A DNA stretch of 64,000 bases, from the NCBI GenBank assembly GCA_052084925.1, contig JBQDEV010000010.1:1-64000 (forward strand), in the 5' to 3' direction. Under the pieces are notes generated by a model. It made no database searches, had not been told where the DNA came from, and saw nothing but the letters and a program-made list of their open reading frames with translations. The position numbers were made by a program, and so were the translations under genes. Origin of the DNA: CmP2 sp052084925 (GTDB lineage Bacteria; Actinomycetota; Actinomycetes; Actinomycetales; Micrococcaceae). This document shows, piece after piece, positions 44,278-52,341 of this stretch; position 1 is the stretch's first letter, and every line of letters begins with the position of its first letter.

Positions 44278-45219
44278 CTACGTCCAGCAGTCGTCCAATC
44301 CCTCTTCCACGTCGTAAATACGGCGTGTGGTGCTCTCCGACCATGCGCCGTCGGAGGTCGTGGCGACGACACTGTCGAGCTCAGGAACCCGACAGTAGAG
44401 TCTCTGCATCATCAGAGCAGTGATCATCCCTAAGTCGTCTGTCGGCCCACTGTCTGCAAGGCCGTTCTCGTCAGCGTCAACGATCGAAGGATGGACCACG
44501 AAGGTGATCTGGTCGTCGTCGGTTGCTGACCAGGATTCGATGAGGCTGTAGGGGTGGAGCAGGCCCTTCACCGAGCGCACGCCTTCGGCCTCGAGCCACA
44601 GCTGGACCAGCTCATCCGCCCACGCCTGGGTCCCGGGCGCGTTCTCCCCGCTGGCCTTCGGCCCCATCTTCTCCTCGCGTGAGTAGCTTTCCTCACGGGC
44701 GCCATCGGTGGTGATGGCGATGACGACCTCGAGGTCCCGGTTTTGGTCCCAGGTCTGCTCGAGCATCACGGCCGGGATTAACGAGAGATCATTGCCTGGG
44801 CCGAGGTTCTGGTGGTAAACGTAGTCGCCCTCTGTGATCACCGGATCGACATGGATCATCAAATGGCCGGGCTCGGGGGACTCCCATGACTCGATCCAAC
44901 TGAAGGGCTCGAGCAGGCCAGGCACCGTGCTGACTCCGGCCACATCCAACCAGATCTGGATCTTCTCATCTGCCCACGCCTGCCCCGTGAGCGTTGGCGT
45001 TGTCGTGGCCTCGACAACTGTCGTGCCTACCGGCTCAGCGGGTTCTGCCGATGCCGGCGATGTGCTCGCGGATGTGGCACCCAGGCTGGTCTCGTCCGGG
45101 GGCGTAGTACCGGCGGAGCAGCCGGACACCAGCAGAGCAATGCAGGCGAGACCAGCTACGGCGGGAAGAAGATTCGACAGGCGCACCAAAAGCTCTTTTC
45201 TGAGAAGGGACGACACCAA
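44278..45219 (-). CDS. Lipoprotein with two internal repeats
   Basis: The product has 313 residues. Signal and lipobox: LACIALLVSGCSAG, lipidated Cys near residue 34. A Thr/Ser/Ala/Pro-rich linker follows. Two ~105-residue repeats then occur: the first begins QAWADEKIQIWLDVAGVSTV, the second QAWADELVQLWLEAEGVRSV; each continues with GLL-x-P-x-S-x-IESW and a block of short beta strands. No known domain is recognised. The gene converges on the GntR gene (10-bp gap). A surface-exposed structural or binding role is the most that can be said. Confidence 0.7.
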   Translation of the reverse strand: MVSSLLRKELLVRLSNLLPAVAGLACIALLVSGCSAGTTPPDETSLGATSASTSPASAEPAEPVGTTVVEATTTPTLTGQAWADEKIQIWLDVAGVSTVPGLLEPFSWIESWESPEPGHLMIHVDPVITEGDYVYHQNLGPGNDLSLIPAVMLEQTWDQNRDLEVVIAITTDGAREESYSREEKMGPKASGENAPGTQAWADELVQLWLEAEGVRSVKGLLHPYSLIESWSATDDDQITFVVHPSIVDADENGLADSGPTDDLGMITALMMQRLYCRVPELDSVVATTSDGAWSESTTRRIYDVEEGLDDCWT

Positions 45220-45301
45220 TATCTCTGACAGTAGAGCGCTCCGACGACGGGCTCAAGCCATCACGAACCAGGCGGGGCACAGCTCCGCCAGAAACTCGGT
45301 G

Positions 45302-45359
45302 GAAACACGGACTGCGAACGGAAACGAAAACGTCCCCGCCAGCGAAACGCGGGCGAAAC
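45302..45359. promoter_or_regulatory. GlnR-like nitrogen-control boxes upstream of amt
   Basis: GAAAC elements occur at 45302, 45321, 45344 and 45355. The last two are 11 bp apart (GAAAC-N6-GAAAC), the half-site spacing of actinobacterial GlnR boxes. They lie 75-135 bp before the amt start, a normal activator distance. Assignment rests on motif and on the ammonium-transporter context. Confidence 0.45.
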
Positions 45360-45434
45360 ATCGCCTCCTTACGGTGAATCCATCAGCGCCACACACTGCG
45401 TGGCCCTGACCATCAATCAAGGAGAGGCGGGTCA

Positions 45435-46673
45435 ATGGAAGCCGCAGACACCGCGTGGATTCTGGCAGCATTCGCCCTGGTCACGCTCATGTTCCCCGGG
45501 CTCGCACTGCTCTATGGCGGCATGCTCAACAGCCGCAATGTGCTCAATATGTTCATGATGATCCTCGGCGCCCTGGGGGTGACCACAGTCGTCTACGTTC
45601 TCGTTGGTCACGGGCTCGTGACCGGGAACTCCGTGGGCGGCTGGGGGATCATCGGCAACCCCTTCGAGTTCTCGACCTATCAGCAGCTCATGGAGGATGA
45701 TGGCGCCGGGGGAACGCTCTGGGGTGCGTTCTATATCCTCTTCGCCGCTATCAGCGTCGCTCTGGTCGCGTCCGGCGGGGCGGCGCGCATGAAATTTGGG
45801 GCGTGGCTCGTGTTCTGCGTGCTGTGGGTGCTGCTCGTCTACGCCCCGCTGGGACACTGGGTCTTCGCCGTGTCCGACCCTGACTCCGGGTATGTGGGCG
45901 GCTGGATGCGCAATGTCCTGGGCCTGCATGACTTCGCCGGCGGCACAGCGGTGCACATGAACGCCGGAGCGGCAGGGCTGGCCCTGGCCCTGGTGCTGGG
46001 GGCCCGGAAGTCCTCCGCCGATCGCCCGCACAATCTGCCACTGGTACTCATCGGCACCGGGCTGATCGTCGCCGGCTGGATGGGCTTCAACGGTGGCACC
46101 GCTGGAGGGGCGAACTTCCTCGCCGAGTACGTCATTCTCACGTCCATCATTTCCGCCGCCTCGGGAATGCTCGGATTCCTCCTGGTCGAGCGGCTGCGCG
46201 ACGGGCATGCCACCATGCTGGGCATGGCCACAGGCATGGTCGCCGGACTGGTCGGGATCACGCCGTCGGCCGATGCCGTCACACCGATCGGAGCGATGTT
46301 CGTCGGCCTGCTCTCCTCAGCGGCCACCGCCTGGGCGATCACCTGGAAACGCCGACACCGCATCGATGACTCCCTCGACGTGTTCGCCGTGCACGGCATC
46401 GCGGGCATTGTCGGTGCCCTGTTCGTGGTGCTCTTCGGCGCCGCCTCCGCGCCGGCAGGCATCGCCGGGGTGGTCTTCGGTGGAGATCCCAGTCTGATCT
46501 GGCGGGAGCTCGTCGCGATCTCCGTGACACTGGTCTATGCGTTTGGAATGACGTGGCTGATCGCGACCGTGATGAAGAAGGTCACTCCCATCCGGGTCGA
46601 TGACGAGGCCGAGGCCCGTGGCCTGGACCAGTCCGAGCACGCCGAATCGGCCTACGAGTACTCGCAGATCTGA
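45435..46673 (+). CDS. amt: Ammonium transporter
   Basis: This 412-residue channel of the Amt/Rh family has eleven predicted helices. The twin-histidine pore is visible in AVHMNAGAAG and FAVHGIAGIVGAL, the conserved Asp in GLHDFAGGTAVH, and GFNGGTAGGAN carries the outer aromatic gate region. It is followed 28 bp later by a PII gene, the standard pairing in which PII plugs the channel when nitrogen is ample. Then come two amine-oxidation genes. GAAAC boxes upstream suggest nitrogen control. Confidence 0.94.
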   Translation: MEAADTAWILAAFALVTLMFPGLALLYGGMLNSRNVLNMFMMILGALGVTTVVYVLVGHGLVTGNSVGGWGIIGNPFEFSTYQQLMEDDGAGGTLWGAFYILFAAISVALVASGGAARMKFGAWLVFCVLWVLLVYAPLGHWVFAVSDPDSGYVGGWMRNVLGLHDFAGGTAVHMNAGAAGLALALVLGARKSSADRPHNLPLVLIGTGLIVAGWMGFNGGTAGGANFLAEYVILTSIISAASGMLGFLLVERLRDGHATMLGMATGMVAGLVGITPSADAVTPIGAMFVGLLSSAATAWAITWKRRHRIDDSLDVFAVHGIAGIVGALFVVLFGAASAPAGIAGVVFGGDPSLIWRELVAISVTLVYAFGMTWLIATVMKKVTPIRVDDEAEARGLDQSEHAESAYEYSQI

Positions 46674-46701
46674 TACCGACCTCTCACCAGGAGCAGCACA
46701 A

Positions 46702-47040
46702 ATGAAACTCATCACCGCCATCATCCAGCCCGGCCGCCTCGACGACGTCAGCTCTGCGTTGACCGACGCCGGCTTCCCGGGCGTCACCGTCACCGAGGTC
46801 AAGGGCCACGGCGCCCAAGTCGCCTCCACCGAGTACTATCGCGGCACCGCCGTCAGCGTGCCGTTCCGTTCGAAGATCCGACTCGAGCTCGTGGTGCCGG
46901 CCGATCGGGTCGACGCCGCTGTGGAGACCATCATCGACCACGCTCGCACCGGCCAGATCGGCGACGGAAAAGTGTGGGTCACCGCCGTGGAGACCATCAT
47001 CCGCGTGCGCACCGGGGAATCCGGACCCGACGCGCTCTGA
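46702..47040 (+). CDS. PII-like nitrogen regulatory protein lacking Tyr51
   Basis: The 112-residue PII trimer subunit keeps MKLITAIIQPGRLDDVSSAL, the B-loop TGQIGDGKVWV with Lys90, and the C-terminal IIRVRTGE. Numbering matches E. coli GlnB without gaps: the T-loop reads TEYYRGTAVSV, so Tyr46 is kept but position 51, the site uridylylated or adenylylated in model PII proteins, is Val; Arg38 and Lys40 are Ala and Val. Gln39 is kept. It should still bind ATP/ADP and perhaps 2-oxoglutarate, but cannot be modified at Tyr51. ATG 46702 follows CAGGAG. It probably gates the adjacent Amt. Confidence 0.9.
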   Translation: MKLITAIIQPGRLDDVSSALTDAGFPGVTVTEVKGHGAQVASTEYYRGTAVSVPFRSKIRLELVVPADRVDAAVETIIDHARTGQIGDGKVWVTAVETIIRVRTGESGPDAL

Positions 47041-47117
47041 GCGCTCGCAGCCCACCCGCACACTCCCAGCACAGCACACCGAACACCCCAGCACGTACAA
47101 CAGTGAGGAACCACAGC

Positions 47118-48251
47118 ATGAGTACCGCCCTCGATTTTCGTTACCTCAGCGAACCGGACATGATCGCCGCTGGCGTCACCGATATCGCGCGCTGCGTGGA
47201 GGTGATGGAGGAGACTCTGATCCTGCTGCGGCAGGGCGATTACGCGATGGCCGGGGCCAGCCACGACTCGCACGGCGCGATGATCACCTTCCCCGAGACG
47301 CCGGCCTTCCCGGGCATGCCCGCCGATGGTCCGGACCGGCGATTCATGGCCATGCCGGCCTTCCTTGGCGGGCGCTTCGGAACCACCGGAGTGAAGTGGT
47401 ACGGGTCCAACATCGAGAACAAGACCAAGGACCTGCCACGCTCGATCCACCTATTCACTCTGAACGACACCGATACGGGTGCGCCGCTGGCCGTGATGAG
47501 CGCCAACCTGCTCTCCGCCTATCGCACCGGGGCGGTGCCCGGCCTCGGGGTGAAGCACTTCGCCCGCGATGACGCCAGCACCATCGGGCTGATCGGCCCC
47601 GGTGTCATGGGCCGCACGATCGTGGAGGCCGCCCTGTCGCAGCGGCCGAGTATCGACCGGATCAAGGTCAAGGGACGCAGCGCGGCCGGGGTGCAGCGAT
47701 TCACCGAGCACATCCGTCAGCGCTTCCCGCAGATCACCCGCGTCGACGCGGTGGATTCCATCGAGGACGCGGTGCGTGAGGCCGACGTCGTCATCGCCGC
47801 CACCACCACCGACGCCGCCGGTTCCAGCGCCTTCCCCTACATCCGGCGGCGCTGGATCAAGCCCGGGGCGGTGCTACTTTTGCCAGCTGCGGCGCGGTTC
47901 GACGACGATTTCGTCATCGAGGAGGCGCGGACCGTCTTGGATGCGCGCGGGCTCTACGACGCCTGGTACGAGGAGATGGGCCGCGAGGCGTACCAGGCGT
48001 TGGGCATCCCCGGGACCCGCTTCTACGAGCTGATGAAGGAAGGCCGGCTACCCGAGTGGAAGCTCGAGCAGATCGCCGACGTTGCCACGGGGAAAGCGCC
48101 GCGCCACCGCAACGACGACGAGATCGTTCTCTATTCTGTAGGGGGCATGCCGGTAGAGGATGTCGCCTGGGCCACGGAGGTCTACCGGCGCGCGGTGCGC
48201 CATGACATCGGCACCACCCTGCCCTTGTGGGACGTTCCGGTCCTGGCCTGA
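47118..48251 (+). CDS. Ornithine cyclodeaminase/mu-crystallin family protein (tyramine oxidase subunit B-like)
   Basis: This 377-residue NAD(P)-binding protein carries the cofactor motif IGLIGPGVMGRTIVEAAL (about residue 155) and substrate-side AYRTGAVPGLGVKHFA, both typical of the family. From memory, actinobacterial homologues adjacent to a DadA/SoxA-type oxidase are annotated tyramine oxidase subunit B, and an FAD oxidase gene does follow here. Together they may oxidise an amine or N-alkyl amino acid, freeing ammonia, which explains linkage to amt and PII. True ornithine cyclodeaminase activity is less likely. ATG 47118 lies 77 bp after the PII stop. Confidence 0.75.
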   Translation: MSTALDFRYLSEPDMIAAGVTDIARCVEVMEETLILLRQGDYAMAGASHDSHGAMITFPETPAFPGMPADGPDRRFMAMPAFLGGRFGTTGVKWYGSNIENKTKDLPRSIHLFTLNDTDTGAPLAVMSANLLSAYRTGAVPGLGVKHFARDDASTIGLIGPGVMGRTIVEAALSQRPSIDRIKVKGRSAAGVQRFTEHIRQRFPQITRVDAVDSIEDAVREADVVIAATTTDAAGSSAFPYIRRRWIKPGAVLLLPAAARFDDDFVIEEARTVLDARGLYDAWYEEMGREAYQALGIPGTRFYELMKEGRLPEWKLEQIADVATGKAPRHRNDDEIVLYSVGGMPVEDVAWATEVYRRAVRHDIGTTLPLWDVPVLA

Positions 48252-48318
48252 GCCCAGGACCGCAGGATCCCCGCAGCCCCCGAGGCCCCGGCCTCACCAC
48301 GGAAGGAACGCACCGATC

Positions 48319-49470
48319 ATGAGAATCGCCGTCATCGGACTCGGCACCACTGGATCGATGGTGCTGTGGCACCTCAGCCAGCGACCCGGGGTGAAGGCCG
48401 TGGGCTTCGAACAGTTCGGCCTGCACCACGGCTACGGCAGTTACTCGGGGGAGTCGCGCCTCTTCCGCTCCGCGTACCACGAGGGTCCGAAGTACGTGCC
48501 GTTGCTGCGGCGGGCACACGCGCTGTGGAGCGAGCTCGGGGCGCTGTCCGGGCGGGAGCTGATGCATCCGGTCGGCGCGCTGACGGTGGCACGGTACGAC
48601 GACGAGAGCTTCCAGCGGCTGATCCGCTCCGTTGATGCCAGTGGGCTGGAGCACGGGCTGCTCACCACCGAGCAGCTACGTCGCCGTTATCCCCAGATGG
48701 ATATCGCCGATGGCGAGCAGGGGCTGCTGGATCCGCTCGGCGGTGCCCTGCGACCCGAGGCCGGAGTCCTCAGCGCCCTCGAACAAGCCCAGCGTCACGG
48801 TGCGGCGTGCAGGGATCATCAGCGCATCCGCGAGATCGTGGAGGATTCGCACGGGGTGACCGTGGTGACGGATGACGGTCGTGATCGGTTCGATGCGGTG
48901 GTGGTGACCGCGGGCTCCTGGGCGCCGCAGCTGGACGAACGCGTGGCGGAGCTGGTGGTCGCCCGGCGCCTGCTGCTCACCTGGTTCTTGCCGCGCGACG
49001 CCGCCCAGTTCACCCCCGAGAAGCTCCCCGGCTTCATCCGCGACCGCGACGGCTTCCACGTCTTCGGCGTCCCGATGCTCGACGGCTACAGCGTGAAGGT
49101 CAGCGGCGGGGACCGCTGGGGCGACGTCGAGGGCATACCCGAGCAGGACTGTCTGAGACTGGACGCCGAGGCCGTCTCCACCTTCGGACGGCGCGTTGCC
49201 GAGCTGTTCCCGGGGCTCATCCCGGAACCCACCCGCTACAGCCTGCACCACGACGGCTACACCGCCGACAAGACGCCGATCCTGGATCGCTCCGCCTCAG
49301 GGCGCCTCATCCTCGGCGCGGGGTTCTCCGGTCACGGGTTCAAACTGGCCCCGGCCACCGGTCAGCTGCTGGCGCAGTTGGCCGTCGACGGCGAGGCCGA
49401 GCTCGACCACCCCGATTTCGCCATCGCCGCCCATCAGCCGGTGCCGCGCACCGCCTGCGTCTCCGGTTGA
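48319..49470 (+). CDS. FAD-dependent amine oxidoreductase (sarcosine/N-methyltryptophan oxidase-like)
   Basis: The product has 383 residues. N-terminal FAD motif AVIGLGTTGSMVLWHLSQR, then GYGSYSGESRLFRSAYHEG, which matches the conserved HxxGSSxGxxRxxR flavin loop of monomeric sarcosine oxidases; the C-terminal GAGFSGHGFKLAPATG is the second flavin signature. The cysteine that binds FAD covalently in those enzymes, expected before YT-x-x-x-x-P, is not present (HHDGYTADKTPI), so the flavin is probably non-covalent. It is paired with the OCD-family gene 67 bp upstream. The 3' end overlaps the convergent MMPL gene by 37 bp. Confidence 0.82.
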   Translation: MRIAVIGLGTTGSMVLWHLSQRPGVKAVGFEQFGLHHGYGSYSGESRLFRSAYHEGPKYVPLLRRAHALWSELGALSGRELMHPVGALTVARYDDESFQRLIRSVDASGLEHGLLTTEQLRRRYPQMDIADGEQGLLDPLGGALRPEAGVLSALEQAQRHGAACRDHQRIREIVEDSHGVTVVTDDGRDRFDAVVVTAGSWAPQLDERVAELVVARRLLLTWFLPRDAAQFTPEKLPGFIRDRDGFHVFGVPMLDGYSVKVSGGDRWGDVEGIPEQDCLRLDAEAVSTFGRRVAELFPGLIPEPTRYSLHHDGYTADKTPILDRSASGRLILGAGFSGHGFKLAPATGQLLAQLAVDGEAELDHPDFAIAAHQPVPRTACVSG

Positions 49471-51671
49471 GTCGCGGGCTCGACCGGGGAGTGCTGCTCG
49501 CGTCCGAGTGCGGAGGGCCACCAGATGCGCGGCCCGATGTGCGTGCACAGCGCCGGAACCAGCAGCGCGCGCACCAGGAAGGTATCCAGCAGCACGCCGA
49601 AGGCGACGATGAAGGCGATCTGCACGAGGAACAGGATCGGGATCACCGAGAGGGCGGCGAAGGTGGCGGCGAGCACGAGACCCGCCGAGGTGATCACCCC
49701 GCCGGTGACAGCCAGCCCTCGGAACACCCCCTCCTGCGTGCCGTGGTGCAGGGATTCCTCCCGCACTCGCGTCATCAGGAAGATGTTGTAATCGATCCCC
49801 AGTGCCACCAGGAAGACGAAGGCGTAGAGGGGCACCGCCGGGTCCGCACCGGGGAAGCCGAAGAGGTGGTTGAACACCAGGGCCGCGACCCCCAGCGCGG
49901 TGCCGAAGGACAGCACCGTGGTCGCCACCAGCAGCACCGGGGCCAGCACCGAGCGCAGCAGCAGCATCAGGATCGCCAGGATCACCACCAGAACCAGCGG
50001 GATGATGAGAGTGCGGTCATGCACCGAGGCGTCGTTGGTGTCGATCGCGGTGGCCGTGACCCCGCCCACCAGCACCGGCTCCTGCAACCGATCCTCGACC
50101 CCGGCCAGCGAGGCGCGCAGATCACGCACCGCCTGCTGTGCGGCGTCCGAATCGGCGGCGTCGCTCAGCGTGGCCTGCAGCAGCACGCGTCCCTGCACCA
50201 CGGTGGGTTCCGGCGCCGACGTCCCGGGCGGCCCGACAGGCTGAACCCCCTCGGCCGAGACTGGTGCCGTGCCGGAGGGGGAGTCCTCCGCGGTGATGGC
50301 CGCGCTCGAGATTCCCGGCTCCTGCAGCAGTGTCTCGACGACGACGTCGAGGTCCCGTTCGTCGGCCAACAGATAAGCCGGACTTCCCGAGCCGCCCGGG
50401 AAGTGCTCGCCCAGGGCTTGCTGGCCGTCTCGGGCATCCGACTGGGCCAGCACCAGCTCCGACTGCGGCACCCCCTGTGCGTCGAGCTGGAGCACGCCGG
50501 CTGCCCCCACAGCCAGCAGAACCGTGGTGCCGATCCAGATCCGCCGGGGCCGGCGCCGGACCTGGCGGGCGATGCGGGTCCACCAGCTCTCGGGGGCGAC
50601 ACCGCCCTCCGCGGCTACCACCTCGGGCTCGAAGCGCGGTCGGCGCGGCCAGAACGCGGCCCGCCCGAACGCCACCAGGATCGAGGGCAGCAGGGTCAGG
50701 GCGGAGAGCATCGCGAAGACGATCCCGATCGCGGCCACCGGGCCCAGGGTGCTATTGGACTTCAGATCGCTGAGTAACAGGCACAGCAGCCCGGCGATCA
50801 CCGTGGACCCCGAGGCGAGAATGGGCTCCACCGAGCGTCGCAGCGCCTTGACGCTGGCCTCCCACGCGGACTCCCGTCGACGCAGCTCCTCCCGATACCG
50901 GGCCACATACAACAGCGAGTAATCGGTGGCCGCGCCGATCACCAGAATGAAGAGGATCCCCTGCGTCTGCCCACTCAGCAGCAGCACGCCGGCGGCCGCC
51001 AGCCACCAGATCACCAGTAACGCGACGGTGAGGGCGAACATCGACGTCGCCAGGACCGCCACCGGGAGCAGGAAGGAGCGGTAGACGAAGACCAGGATGA
51101 TGAACACGGCCACCAGGGCGACGACGAGGAGCAGCCCGTCGATGCCGGCGAAGGCCGCCCCGAGATCGGCGCCGAAGCCGGCCGGGCCAGTCACGAAGCT
51201 GGAGACACCCGCCGGGGTGCTCTCCTGAAGTGTGGTGGAGACACTCTCGACGACGTCGCCGGTCTCGGCATCGGCGTCGAGGGGTACGAATGCCTGCGCC
51301 GCGAGCCCGTCCTCCGAGGGGATCACCGGGGAAGCTCCCTCGAGCACGCCGTCGAGCTCCGCGACCCTGGCGATGCTGTCCTCCACCCCCGCCAGCTGTG
51401 ACTCGGTCAGGGTCTCCTCCGCCGTGAACACCAGCACCGCGGGCAGGCTGTCGGATTCCGTGAAGTCGGAGAGCGCTGCCTGCACCACGGTGGCATCGGC
51501 GGAATCCGGCAGGTAGTTGGTCTGGTCATTGGAGGACACCTCGCCCACCCGGCCGAAGAACGGGCCGCCCACGGCCGCCCCCACGAGCCAGAGCAAGACC
51601 AGCACCGCCGGAAGGAGCACTCTGATCCAGCGCGATCGTGTCGAGCGAGGCGACGGTGCGCGATGTGACAT
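49434..51671 (-). CDS. MMPL-family RND exporter
   Basis: The 745-residue transporter has a first membrane helix (LLPAVLVLLWLVGAAVGG), a large extracytoplasmic domain, and then two clusters of about five helices (roughly 170-340 and 555-720), the duplicated RND layout. ATDYSLLYVARYREELR and GIDYNIFLMTRVREESLHHG are the paired loop signatures of MMPL proteins, the Asp-Tyr pairs serving proton relay. ATG 51671 with GGGAGA is chosen; ATG 51704 lacks a site. Cargo may be a lipid or hydrophobic compound. Its end overlaps the oxidase gene by 37 bp. Confidence 0.88.
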   Translation of the reverse strand: MSHRAPSPRSTRSRWIRVLLPAVLVLLWLVGAAVGGPFFGRVGEVSSNDQTNYLPDSADATVVQAALSDFTESDSLPAVLVFTAEETLTESQLAGVEDSIARVAELDGVLEGASPVIPSEDGLAAQAFVPLDADAETGDVVESVSTTLQESTPAGVSSFVTGPAGFGADLGAAFAGIDGLLLVVALVAVFIILVFVYRSFLLPVAVLATSMFALTVALLVIWWLAAAGVLLLSGQTQGILFILVIGAATDYSLLYVARYREELRRRESAWEASVKALRRSVEPILASGSTVIAGLLCLLLSDLKSNSTLGPVAAIGIVFAMLSALTLLPSILVAFGRAAFWPRRPRFEPEVVAAEGGVAPESWWTRIARQVRRRPRRIWIGTTVLLAVGAAGVLQLDAQGVPQSELVLAQSDARDGQQALGEHFPGGSGSPAYLLADERDLDVVVETLLQEPGISSAAITAEDSPSGTAPVSAEGVQPVGPPGTSAPEPTVVQGRVLLQATLSDAADSDAAQQAVRDLRASLAGVEDRLQEPVLVGGVTATAIDTNDASVHDRTLIIPLVLVVILAILMLLLRSVLAPVLLVATTVLSFGTALGVAALVFNHLFGFPGADPAVPLYAFVFLVALGIDYNIFLMTRVREESLHHGTQEGVFRGLAVTGGVITSAGLVLAATFAALSVIPILFLVQIAFIVAFGVLLDTFLVRALLVPALCTHIGPRIWWPSALGREQHSPVEPATQPETQAVRGTG

Positions 51672-51822
51672 GCGGATCTCCCGGTGAAGTTGTTGGCGCG
51701 ACATCGTGAGGTGCTATCGCGTCGCTCAGCCTATCGCCCCGTTCGGCATCAGCGCGCGCTCCGATCGACGGCGATCCTCCCGACATGCGAAAGAGGGATT
51801 AATCACAGTGTGACGCAGGTTA

Positions 51823-51841
51823 TTAGGCGAGCCTTGCCTTT
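51823..51841. promoter_or_regulatory. DtxR/IdeR-like iron box
   Basis: TTAGGCGAGCCTTGCCTTT fits the 19-bp DtxR/IdeR consensus at about 14 positions and keeps the inverted AGGC-AG-CT-GCCT core. It lies 62-80 bp before the SIP-domain gene, in its promoter region, and so predicts repression by iron of that gene and the flavoprotein gene after it. Confidence 0.6.
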
Positions 51842-51902
51842 TATCTGGTGCTGGAATAGCGTGAAACGAACGTCTGCCGCGAACCAAAGGAGCCCGCTGC
51901 GC

Positions 51903-52295
51903 ATGTCCGGTGCCTCACACTTCCTCTTTGTCGGTGACCACCGCGACGTGGAGCTCATCTCCCGCATTCTGGCAACACTGCCGGATACCTCCTACGGCCA
52001 GGTCTTCATCGAGGTCCCTTCGAACCAGTGCATCGTCCCGATCGCGGCCCCGCAAGGGATGACCGTGCACTGGCTGCGGAACTCCCCGCAGGATTCTCTT
52101 GTTCCTCCCGGAGGACGTGCGCTCGAAGCGCTGAATGCCTGGGCCGTGGAATGGATGGCCGATCATCTCACCGGTCACGACCTGCCCTATCTGATGTGGG
52201 TTGGCTGCCATGGCAACCTCGGCGTCTCGGAGCGCTGTCGCGACTTGTCCGCGGTCAACGGCGAACTGCATCTGCACCATCCTCATTTCCACTGA
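51903..52295 (+). CDS. Stand-alone SIP-domain (siderophore-interacting protein C-terminal) protein
   Basis: The product has 130 residues. HFLFVGDHRDVELISRILATL, then VFIEVPS and MTVHWLRNSP follow the NAD(P)H-binding SIP domain pattern of siderophore-iron reductases, but the N-terminal FAD-binding beta-barrel is absent; the frame simply starts at ATG 51903 (AAAGGAG upstream). The C-terminal segment LPYLMWVGCHGNLGVSERCR resembles the last part of SIP. An iron box lies upstream, and a flavoprotein gene starts 46 bp downstream, which could supply the missing flavin module. Confidence 0.72.
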   Translation: MSGASHFLFVGDHRDVELISRILATLPDTSYGQVFIEVPSNQCIVPIAAPQGMTVHWLRNSPQDSLVPPGGRALEALNAWAVEWMADHLTGHDLPYLMWVGCHGNLGVSERCRDLSAVNGELHLHHPHFH

Positions 52296-52341
52296 GAACG
52301 TCTCACTCACCCTGACTCCATCAACACGAAGGTACTGAAGA

